A stretch of 64,000 nt of DNA, taken from assembly GCA_000149265.1 (NCBI GenBank), contig CH000572.1, positions 25,156 to 89,155 on the forward strand. The letters are read 5' to 3'. A model generated the notes under the pieces. It made no database searches and was not told where the DNA came from. It saw only the letters and a program-made list of their open reading frames with translations. Source of the DNA: Ciona savignyi (taxonomy: Eukaryota; Chordata; Ascidiacea; Phlebobranchia; Cionidae). Below, piece by piece: positions 36,478 through 47,500 of the stretch. Each line of letters opens with the position of its first letter. Position 1 is the first letter of the stretch. The position numbers and the translations under genes are program-made.

Positions 36478-38240
36478 ATGAAGCAGTTCACCAACCTGAT
36501 TGTTCTCCTCGCTTGCTGTATTATGACGTCATGTATGCCCCTCAATGGCGTCACAAGAAGCACGGAAAATTCCGACGCGTTGCAAGCACAACTTGCAAGC
36601 ATAACCAGTGGCGTTAACGAAGCCCTCGACATATTTGTAAGTTCTAGAATTTTTATTTTGCTGTAAAGGTTTGAAAAAACTTTCGGCAGACTGCTGTGAC
36701 AAAGGAAAACGTGAAACAGATGATATGTGTTTATTAAGGTTCATTGGTCTGAAAATATATATTATCGGTGCTGTGGAAATTGACTCAAATGGACATATAG
36801 TGCGCTTATCAAGGTTGATTGGTCTGCAATTGTATATTAATCGGTGCTGTGGAAATTGGCACAGATGGACGTGTGGTGCGCTTATCAAGGTTTACTCGTG
36901 TACAAATCTAAATTATTCGATCTTCATAACCTGAAGGTTGTCTGCATAAATTCAAATCATTAATTCCCGGCAAAACTAACTGACTAAACCAACTGATGCT
37001 TACAGATCAGATCGTACATGGACTGTACCTCAGTCAGCGATTGCAAGATCGAATCCACGAGTCTTTACCTCGAAAACCTCCCCAAAGCAGTACCCAATGA
37101 GGTAAGGACAAAATAGTGAATCAGCATGACAAGTAAAAAGGACAGACTGTTAATCATTTCTAGTATAGATAAAGAAGGACAATTTTTGAAAAGTATTAAT
37201 TTATTTTCTATAATACAGTTTACAGTAAAATAAAATAGTAGATAAGAAGACACCTTCCTTATAAGTTCCTGATCTTTCTGTGTAGAGTTTTTGTCGAGTT
37301 ATAAAAAAATATTTATGATATAACTTTTTAACTATTTTTTTAGTTTAACGCTAGTTGGTGGTCTTAGACCGAAACCCTACTTTAATTCTAAATTTTTTTC
37401 AGAACCGTTATGACTACGAAGACGTTTTCACCGAGAACATGAACGGGCTCCAAGACTTCAATTATTATCTGCAAAACGCGTTTGGTCATGAAGGGGCGTA
37501 TGGATGGGGAGAGTTTTCCAATATCACTACCATAATGACAGACGTCACACAACTAATGTCGTCACTAATGGTTGATTTTCAACTTGATGTAAGTTGTACG
37601 AAATTGTGTTTTATATTTGGATATTTAAACGGTTTAGTACAGAGGTCGGCAATTTGCGGCTTCTTCATTTTTTTGATATGGCTTTTATTAATTCTATTTC
37701 TACTGCAGCTTAATAAGTTTAATACCAATGCATAAGTGAAACATACAGAAGAACACTCGCCTCATTATCTCACACATTTATTGCAAAAATATTGTTACTT
37801 AATATCGGTTAAAATGGATCTTTTAGTGCAAAAGGATTCCTGGTTTCGTAATATTGTCTGTATATGCACCAGCCACGATCCCATATCCTTATATTTTAAC
37901 TCTATTATAGATAAAAGCATGTACACCAAAAATATGTATTTTTTTGTCGCCAAAAAACTAAATAAATCGCTTATTAATCCGACTAACATTATGCCTACTA
38001 ATTGATCTGATTAAGCAATTTCACCGACAGATGACGGCTACGTACTGTCTGGATTTGGACGTGACATTACTTAGCGAATACCCCCCATGCGACATTTGCC
38101 GTAATCCGTCATTACCAAGTCGTTCGTTGGAAATCGTACGAAACTACAAGTTCTTGATGCAGTTAATCAATTACCTAAACGGTTTTAACAAGGTCTATGG
38201 TATATTTCTTGCCACGTACCCCGTACCCTCTACTTGTTAA
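36478..38240 (+). CDS. Putative IL-6/G-CSF-type class I helical cytokine, secreted
   Basis: Four exons with canonical borders, all introns phase 0: 36478-36636, 37006-37101, 37403-37588, 38031-38240; 216 residues. Residues 1-19 are a signal peptide (NLIVLLACCIM core). Predicted helix A spans about 31-58, ending at C60 and C66, the C-x5-C spacing of the first disulfide in IL-6 and G-CSF. ENLPK at 76-80 resembles the NLNLPK stretch of IL-6. G100-L108 fits the G-L-x2-[FY]-x3-L part of the IL-6/G-CSF/MGF signature inside helix B (about 97-112, compare human LEYLQNRF with YYLQNAF). Helix C is about 125-146 and helix D about 177-205. The layout (signal plus A, A-B loop, B plus C, D) is that of class I cytokine genes. 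The cysteines of the second IL-6 disulfide are absent; C153, C167, C170 and C216 are extra. One N-glycosylation site (N125). Exons and frame are seen; family membership is inferred. Confidence 0.65.
36734..36905. repeat. Tandem duplication of ~78-85 bp in intron 1
   Basis: Two copies begin TTATTAAGGTTCATTGGTCT and TTATCAAGGTTGATTGGTCT and share ATCGGTGCTGTGGAAATTG, with a partial third starting TTATCAAGG near 36880. Non-coding. Confidence 0.8.
37640..37712 (+). mobile_element. hAT-type MITE fragment in intron 3
   Basis: CAGAGGTCGGCAATTTGCGG is a typical hAT-superfamily left end. No clear right end, so it is a fragment. Confidence 0.35.
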
Positions 38241-38568
38241 TGCCCATGGTGTTTTGTGAGCTTGACAGATTTTTTGATTTAATTATATTTATTACTTTGT
38301 GCTCGTTTTATATTTGTGGTCACTATATTTTTCAAATGTCGTCAACATTTTTAGTGTTATGCGTGTTTCATTAATCCATTTTGACGTTTTGTTATTTCAT
38401 TATGACGTGTTTCGTTGTTGAATTATGACGCAACGTGCTTGCTGCTTTTCTGTCAGTTATTTTGTTGCCGAGTCATAGTGTTTGCATATTATATATACTC
38501 CCAATGTATACCAAAACTGTGTTCTTTTTACTTTTTGTGCCTTTGTACTATGCTATTTATATTTGCGC

Positions 38569-38574
38569 AATAAA
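38569..38574 (+). promoter_or_regulatory. Poly(A) signal AATAAA of the cytokine-like gene
   Basis: AATAAA 330 bases after the TAA stop. The presumed 3' UTR between them contains ATTTA pentamers near 38287 and 38555, the element that destabilises many vertebrate cytokine mRNAs. With so AT-rich a region this could be chance. Confidence 0.5.
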
Positions 38575-38599
38575 ACACACAAGCTACATAATTCTTGCT

Positions 38600-40780
38600 T
38601 TCATCATATTTAGCTCTTGTGATTTGCCCTGCAAGATGGCATAGCACTGATATATCTCCGGCTCTCCGAGCATAGTCAAGTGCTAATACGACTAATGCCC
38701 TTGTAACATCCTCTGGGTAGGTTTAATCGCGTTGATCACGACAATTTCAAATATTGACTTTGTTTTTACTTGGGGAATTCCCCGTCGGCTAAGCCAGAAT
38801 TCTGTGCCGAATGGGTAACGCCCACGATACATATACCGACTCCTATACAAAAACGGCTTGTAATGGCTTCAAAACTCATCATGGCTTCAAAAGTTCGCTC
38901 GGTAGAAAATTAAAAAAAGAACGGCAGGTGCAAAGAATGTTTATATTTGTAAAGTATATTTTTTACAGAACTAATCGTAAATTAGAAAAAAGGAAAAATC
39001 AGAAATTATAAATCGGAAATCCATTTGATCGAAACTTTATTTCCTCTTTGTAAAAAGGTAAGACTTTTTAAGCACCATAAATATCCACAGTCTTGCCGTA
39101 TTAACTATTTTTGTGGATGTTTGGTTCATTTACATCTTTGTGGATAAGAAACAGGCTTCATCATCATGCAGATATATCCGTTATACCGCGATTCGACTGG
39201 TTTATTACCGTTTGTTTTAGCACATGCTCTGCTTCACCATTTACAAAATAAATTTCAAATTTTTAAGTCCTTCTTTCTTGGTATATACCTTGTTTATTGA
39301 CTTGGCCGGGCAAGGCAAACATAAAACCCAATTTAGAAGATAAATAAATACTTAAAATAGACTCCACTGCGTCATAACTTGTTTATACTATAAGATTTCA
39401 ATGTTACGTTATGAGCATGATTTATATCAAGGCCGTGTTACTGTGTAATTATTTGTTCATACTGTGCCTTATGCCGTCATAATATCAAGAGACTAATTTG
39501 CATAAAATGCTAGTTGACTTTGGTTGACATTGGGTCATTAATCTGATATAAATAGGTCAGTAGCCGCATAATCTCTTGCGTTTTCGTACGTAAATCGCAT
39601 CCGAAACAAGTTGTTTCTTATTCTATAATTAAAACTTGTCATAGTCCAAATGGCAACGTTTGGGGCTTCCCCGATGACGCTAGCATATTTGTGACATGCG
39701 TAGTGAAGTGATTGTTATGGAATGGAATTATGAGATCAAATTATTTTTAAAAAAGGGCCATAAATTTTAAGGAAGTGGGCACAAGCGGGTTTATGCCGTA
39801 AAAATAGTATAATCGATATTCATGACGACAAAACACGTACTATCAAAGTGTAACTTCCTGTGGTGCCCTGATACAGGCTATTTTGACAATTTCAAAAACA
39901 TGAATATCCTATGCTATTTAAACACCTGGGACCTGTGTATACGCTCCATGGACAGCGCGATGTGACGTAATTCGGAGTCATAAGTATTGATTTTTTGATA
40001 ATATTTTCAAGGGCGAAATGACACACGTACACCAACAGAGAACAACAAACGAAATTTGATGGTTTACGAGCTCTCTAATCCGGCCTTGGCACTAATTTTG
40101 CAATTGGCTATATTTTAAAATTTGCGCCGAAACAAATAATTAAAATATAAAAATGTGCTGTTAAATGCAGCAGTGGTAACATGTTAAAAGTATGCTTACT
40201 CTGGTAATCCGACTGTAAGCACAGGATATTATGACGTTTGCTCATATTTTAATAACAGCAGGTTATCTTTAAGTATTGGACATGGGACGGCGATGAAAAA
40301 ATAGTAGAGGTTCACACGTGGTTGACACTCTCCAGTTTTCTTAGCATTTTTTTTATTTAACTGCTAATAATAAGTACTTAAGAGTATTGCCGTTAGGTTC
40401 AACAGGATTTGTGTGAAACTAAAAAACCTCCAACCGCTTATTTTGTAAGTGGAAAACAAGACCGTCATCAGTATAACACGAGATATATATCGTCAGATTT
40501 CCTCCATGGGGTTTAGAAGAGTTATTGCTGTAAATTCTGCACGCTCATACCGTCCTGCAAACCTATTTATTTTTCACTCACAATTCTGTGCATTTCATTT
40601 TTAATTGGCCCATTTATACTATTTTTACAAGACTCCTTATTTAGCTAGTGCGGATTAATTCAAACAAAGGTAGTAACAGTAAATAACAAAAATACAGATC
40701 GACTGTTTGCATGAAGAGTAGATTTATAAAATTGTAGGAACCGGCAAATTAGATTATTTGTACAATGTAACATGGTTGGG
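38600..40780. other. Intergenic DNA without recognised genes
   Basis: AT-rich. GATATAAATAG near 39546, followed by a short ATG frame (14 codons) near 39651, could be a promoter, but no coding exon was found. A Helitron-like 3' end lies at 40315-40336. The rest shows nothing I can support. Confidence 0.4.
40315..40336 (+). mobile_element. Isolated end of the Helitron-like element
   Basis: CACACGTGGTTGACACTCTC followed by CAG and then T matches the right terminus of the array inserts at 11262 and 15948. Upstream sequence is not obviously related, so it is a decayed copy or a solo end. Confidence 0.4.
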
Positions 40781-40819
40781 CAGGGCCAGTCAGTTATCAA
40801 TGCCTTAATGGTAGGAATA

Positions 40820-41260
40820 TAACTAGCCGCTGCTTGGTCGTCTGTGTCCTTAGAAAGAAATTGTAAGAACCCGGTGGATTAATGGGTTATATTTTATCAT
40901 CCGACCAAAAAGCTTGGTGCATCGCTTTTTATCCGAAAGATTGCAGACTCGAAACTGGTAGTTAGCTAGTCGGTTAAGTACGTGTGGATCCCCTATAACG
41001 GACATTGCTCTAACCTTGTGAATTAATAGGTTCTATCACAATTAAAAAAACGACTTAATCATTCACAACACACTGTAATATTTCCAGTAACCAGACGATG
41101 GGCGCGACCTAATCTGACGATTACCCGTGTTAACTCCCCTTATATACTCCTATTCACGGAAATAAACAAATCATCACCTGCTAAAACTAAACGAACGTCT
41201 CAATCATATACGACAAACTGCAGTAACTTTCGTAAGGCAATGGCGAGCAAGCAGTTAAAA
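40820..41260 (+). mobile_element. tRNA-type SINE copy plus adjoining fragment
   Basis: B-box-like head (GCAGACTCGAAACTGG, 40933-40948), then GGACATTGCTCTAACC, GGTTCTATCACAATTAAA, CACTGTAATATTTCCAGTAA and CTAATCTGACGATTACCC in the usual order to about 41170. A second partial body follows at 41190-41260. Confidence 0.6.
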
Positions 41261-41382
41261 CTCAAATATCCCATGTACATATTGACTTAAGTGCGTGAAA
41301 TACGTAATGCCAGTAAGAATTTAAGGCATCAACTTAGGTATGCCATCCTTATTTACTATATCAGATTTGAAATAAGCATTTT

Positions 41383-41388
41383 TTTATT
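41383..41388 (-). promoter_or_regulatory. Candidate poly(A) signal of PDE12
   Basis: AATAAA on the minus strand, about 185 bases beyond the stop codon at 41573. Confidence 0.35.
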
Positions 41389-41572
41389 TCGATTCAACAC
41401 AATGGACGAAAAAATTACCTAAAAAGTTGGAAACCAAAAAAATAGGCAGAGATGCGGTTTAATTAAAATTTAAAATTCACATTTGTTAAAATGCACATAA
41501 TAGAGAATTGGTGATTCTCTGTATTATGGGGTTCGGGTAACCCATCATTTCCTCATTTGGGGTCACTATCGG

Positions 41573-44500
41573 TCAAGCCCACTCAAGGTCAACGACCTGA
41601 GCGATGTGATCGGATGGTGACGTAACACATGGCAGTGCGGTATGCATTGTGACGAGATTATGGGGCGGGTGGGGAACCACCTACACAGGTGGTGGGGTTA
41701 TAAAATACAAGATCGGTTGGATGATCGGGGAGTGTTAAACAACTGGTCGGTTAGCTTATCCGCAAGAACGTTGGCAGTATGTAGACAAATAAACAGGTTG
41801 TGGGATCGAAACCAGAGGCTGTCTAAAAGGCTTTCGTTGTGCAAGACACTTCGCGGACATCGCCTGAACTCAGTGGCTTTACGGGCGGGTCTACGGTAGC
41901 GCCGGAACCAGGAATGTTAGCCATAATACACTACATTCGATGGGTTGGTCCATGGTAGCCCCGGGACCAGGAATTAAACCTTAAAATGCCCGTTACTCCA
42001 ACAAAGACACCCCACTCTTCGTTACTCCAGTGGTTAGGTTGAACTAAAACTGAAGAACGTCTCAATCATACAAAACACACTGCAATAGCTCCTGTAATCA
42101 TACGGTGGAAGCAAGGTAATACGCCGATTGACCGTGTTATCATTGGGAAAAATATCCTATTCTAATCCATAATGTCCACATAAATATCCTCCTTCAATCT
42201 TTAATATCCAAACAAAACGGCAGACAGCAGCACAATCAACCAGGTCTCACCTGTTTTACATTGATTTGCTGTGGGTTGATGAATATGTAATCCAGGCATC
42301 CCGTAAAAGCCGTCACGTAAGTCGTATACGATAGCGAGCCGCATGAATTGATGAAACTCATGTCGTGAGACAACGTCCAATCACCGCCGTGATAGTTCGT
42401 GATACCCCCTGAGAATTTAATCCGATATTTAAATGAGACAAATTCGGGGATAAATGTGTATGAACAGGTTATTCGTTCTGAACGTCGAGTTATATTGTCA
42501 GTTTACCTCATGCCACTTCTTTATTCACTAATACAAGGGCCACATCACATGGTATGGTTAGGTGCAGTCTGCGGGCCAGTCAAAATCCCTTCACGGGCCA
42601 GACCCGATCCGTGGGCCGTATGTTGCCCATGACTGATTCTAAAGGCCAAACCCTGGAGTAACTTGTCAATCACCCGGCATTGTGTTGTAACAGATATTAG
42701 AATATGACATCACAATGAGCAATATCACCTGCATACCAATCTGCGTGATTGGATGGAAGGGTTCCATCACGAATGAGGTCACATACACCAGATGTGGGGT
42801 TACTGTTTAAATCCCCGCAGATGATTGGGGTGACAATAGCTCCATCAGTGGAAAGCATAGAGTCGACTTTTGCTTTCACCAAGTTTAGAACAATTCCCAT
42901 CTATAATAGTTGGTTAAAGGGATTTAAATGGCGGTTTGGTAAAAACACGGTTGTTAAAAAGGGGGTTAGGTTAAAACTTGGTTGGTACAAAAGGGGGTTA
43001 GGTAAAAACTTGTGCGACTAAATGGATTGTATACTATAAAGTTCAATATTCTGATGAGAATAATAACATCCGATATTAAAAAATAGGTTGTTCCAAAAAT
43101 ATTAAAAGATAGGTTCTGCCTAAAAGATAGCACCTAAATTGAACAAACGTCTGAATTATACACAACACACTGCAATAGCTCGGGTATCCTCACGGTGGGT
43201 GCGAGGGCCAACTCACCTTCGCACATCGCACGTCGCTCAAATTAGAATAACTACGTCCTAATTTTGACTTGGTAAAAACCTCACCGGCCGGATTTAGCAA
43301 TTATACAGTACTGGTTGCATTGGATACGTTTTTCTTTAAACGAAAAGTAAATAAGACATGAAAACCTCTCTAATAGATTTGAAGTAGTTAAAATTTACAG
43401 ATTTTGAGATATATCCAAATTTTGTTTGTTTTGTTAAACATTTTCTTTTTAAACTAATGTGGAATAAACTTTATATTTTCCACAACCAACTAAGATCATT
43501 GAAAATGTAGGTTGACCCATAATTGAATGGACTTTGTACAATGATGTATGAACTGAATCACCTGAACAAGACGGATATTTGGCGCCCTCGGGTGCCAGTA
43601 TAAATGAGTATTTGCTACCACTAGATGTCGACGTGGATCTTCTATGCTTTGCAGCACTGCCAGCTGAAATTGCAAAATTTCAATTTTAAACAAAGTGGTG
43701 CTTCCCCAAACTGAAAAACACACTGAATTCCAGCTCATGCCAACTATTGCGTTAACAGAGTTATTACAGTTTATTGCCCAAGTTTTTTTGTAAAATCAAT
43801 CGGTTGGTATTAGGCAACATTTAATATGTGCCTTTTGAAGTACACAACCAACTATCACATGTTGTGCTAAAACAGAATAAAAAAGTGAAAAAAGAAGTAC
43901 ACAACCATATTGTCTCCATGTCGTTATTTAAAATTTTTCAGATAAATTAGATGCTTCCGTATTTTCTGTTACGATGATTATTTGATTGTATGATTTTGTA
44001 CTTTTTGGTTGTGCCTCGCTTGAGAGACGGTTGCTTTTTGGCAGTAGATGCGGTAGACCGAGCAATAAACATAAGTTGTGCTGAAACGCTACACCTACCA
44101 ACACACAAGAACCCCGTTGTGTAACCGTGGATTTAAAACTTTGATTCCGTGAAACTCTCTCCAATAACTCTTTATTTACTTCGTCATTTTCAAGCGATTC
44201 TTGGAGAACTTTGTTTTCCACTGATATCAACCTGAAGTTGAGTAAAAAGCTTTAAAAGAGTAAACTGCGTGAAGCAGAATATTAATAAACTATGTTATTT
44301 TATTTAGAAATTAATTACAACACATATAAGGATGTTACATATATTTCATGACTACGCTACATACATATTGACTGTTTACGGAATTTTCCACCTGAGTAAG
44401 ACAAATTTTCCAAAAAGTCAATGAATAAAGGTTTTACCCAGAGTTATAAAACAATAACCTAGGATAAAACCTTATATTTGAATTTCCCACAATTTAGATG

Positions 44501-47500
44501 TAAGCTAATACACAAGTATCACCATTTCATTTATCTCTTTAGACAATTCTATTTGTCACTAACAAGATGTGGTCACAAGTAGCATTGTTACATTACTTAC
44601 TTGAATCGATCCCGTTTATAAAACAATGCAACTCCTTCCTTGCAATGTTTCTTCGTCGCCAGCGCTCCAGCGAAGTTTTGAAGAGACATCGAGGACACCA
44701 AGTGGTCTTGGAAGACGAAACGATCGACCTCCTGAAGGCAGATAATATCGCCATGGTAACCTATGATGTCATAAATAAGGATCTAAGTACGGTTGTGTGG
44801 CGAAATGGTTAACACGACCTATATATTTATATATACCGACTTTAAACCAGAACGGTCTCAGTAACGAACGCATCTTGGGTTCGAAACTGAGCTTAATAAA
44901 GAAATAAAGAAGGATTAAAAACAGATCATAATATCTTAAAGATTATGGACAACATATTGTGAAAATACAGATAAGGATTATAAAATATAAATTTCATCAG
45001 AAATAAAGAATATAAAAGAATAAGATATCATAAATATCAATCATATAAACAAATTATGACATTTTTGATAATCTTTTATAAAACAATTTTTTTTTTGGTG
45101 CTCGGCTGTTACATTAAGTCAAGATTAGTTCTAAAAATTATATAAATGAGAACGAAAATCTGAATCAAGTTGCAAATTGTAGTTTAAACTGTGAAGATTT
45201 CGATTTACCGCAGAAAAACACATTTCGTAATTAGTGGAAACATTTTTAAGACAATTTTCTATTCATGATGTAACAATGGAAATCTCGAACCTTCAAGTTC
45301 TTTTTGAATAAGCTGGATTCGATAGTCGATCTTTATGAAGTCATCAGGACAATATGGAAATAATTCCTTTCGAGCGAAAGTCTGAGTTGCGTAACAATCG
45401 GCCAGTATGTTGTAACAAACCATTCGGAACCTTGGGTGATAAATTCAATTAAACTAAACTAGGTGTCGATAGAAATATGTGTCATCCACAAGGTGGGGTA
45501 CAAAGCACCACGTATTTTAAAGGTTCCACCACTAGGTGTCATACTGACCACCAGGTTCTTTTTTCATCAGTAGGTGTCCAGGGCCAAAAATCCGTAGTAA
45601 CACTCATGTGTTTACTCGTGTGACACATGTCGCATGAGTAAGAATTTTCTCTTGCAAATAAAAAACTTTCTTTTGCAAATAAAAAACTTTTCTATTCAAC
45701 TAGGGTGTATATAAATAAAAAACAAATATTCATTATTGCAAGAGAAAATTTCTTTTACCGTTCATAACATGTCCAATATCGGAGTGTTAATACTTTCAGC
45801 AGCATCATAAAAATACTTATTCGGGTAAAGAAAAGAAAATAACGTAGGTGTTGTGCTTTCCACTTTAATAGCTTAATTCACAATAAAGGAATGGTCGTGT
45901 GTCCAAATGATTTGCATGACCAATTCAAATATTTTTAAAGTTAAAAATTGGATTAAAAATAGATCAACCTAGACCTTGTTAATGATGTCTACATTTAAAA
46001 GTGGGCCTGGTAATAAGACAATCATTGATTCGAAATATGGGCCAAATTAAAAAGAAAAGCAAAGGGCTAGTCACATTAAGTAACCATTTGGTAATTGGAG
46101 ATTTTATTAAGGGTTGTTTTGAATGAACAATGATCACATGGGAATTTCAGATGACTTACGTGTTGCCGCTGCATGATTTCGTTGTGTGTACGTGTCTACA
46201 ATCAAAGAGGTAACTATTTCTAGCTGGTAACACTGGTCCAGAAATATCTTCTAATGTTATGACATCACTGGTGACATCATCGCTAGTGACATCATCGCTT
46301 GTGACATCATTGCTAGTGAGATCATTAACAGGGGCTGGGTGAATCTCACTACCTGGGGTGACTTTTAATTTAAACTTGAATCCAACATCGGAAAAGCTTG
46401 GTGCGTGTAACTGGAAAAAGAAATTGGGATTTGGTTTTTAATATCTCATATTTAGTGATGAAAAAAATAATGTCAGTGAGTAACGTTATACTGTCTGCTT
46501 ATAAATATATCTTATAAGATGGTATTCTTTTGTCAAACACAGTTTTTTATTTATCTTTTTAAACATTTTTTATTAGAGTAAGTGTCTAAGAAGCACTTCT
46601 ACCGTGTTTTTGTCTTTTTTCATAATTGCTTGCATGGTTTGCAGTAATTGTTTAACTCTTTCACTCCCGGCCAAATGCATTAATTCAAACATGCTGTCCC
46701 GCAGTGTTTTTTACAATTTTAGTCATTTTCAAATTAGCACAGTTTTTCTAAAGTTTATGCTATGATTTAATATTTAGTATGGTTGGAAAGATAATTTATC
46801 CCTCTTTTAAACAAGCTGCACATCTAAAATCTACCTCTAATAAAGAATATATTATGTAAACTTTAGTGAACACCACTTTTTATGCAAAGAAAATTCTGCT
46901 CGACTTTGAAAAATTTGAGGTGCACTGACAACACGAAGATACTCACTTATTATTGGAATGCCCAAATGAGATGAAAATTGGAATGTAGATTGTCTAATAG
47001 TTTTTGTACTCAGGAAAATTCGAACTGTATTTCTATCTTCAGTAGTTTTTTTACTATTTGTAATTGAAATTTCCCTTTTTTCTGACTATATTATGAAAAC
47101 TTGAACCAAAACGGCATTGAAGTTTTTAGTTTTGTAGAACTAAAATAGTAAAAAGTATAAAAAAGAACAGTGAAGGAAGTGTAAAAAGGGCATACAAAAC
47201 CAAACAAACGCAAATACTATATCCAATATTCTTTAAAGCAGGGCACACCGAACTAGCTAGTCTCGACCGCCTTTTTCTTTATCGTGCGCTCAGCAGGCCC
47301 AGCTGGATTCATGCTTTGGTGAACACGAAGCATAACCGCCTGCTGCGAAAACGTCACCAACGCTCTCCTTTTATCTCAACGGCACGAAATTCACAGAGAA
47401 TGTAAAGAAAGACTTGCTTGACAAAAAGAGCTTCTCTGCAAGTTAACACGACTCCTATTGGCTGAGTTAGTCACGTGTAAATTCGTGTAAAATCGATAGA

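Noticed and set aside
36369-36888. Minus-strand frames over the first exon and intron of the cytokine-like gene
   Set aside because: The plus strand has the TATA box, ATG, signal peptide and donor; the minus frames have no supporting signals.
41642-41899. Plus-strand 85-codon frame
   Set aside because: Overlaps the last PDE12 exon on the other strand and then runs into a SINE.
42749-43021. Plus-strand 90-codon frame
   Set aside because: Antisense of PDE12 exon 10 followed by intronic low-complexity sequence.
44567-44812. Plus-strand 81-codon frame
   Set aside because: Antisense of PDE12 exon 7.
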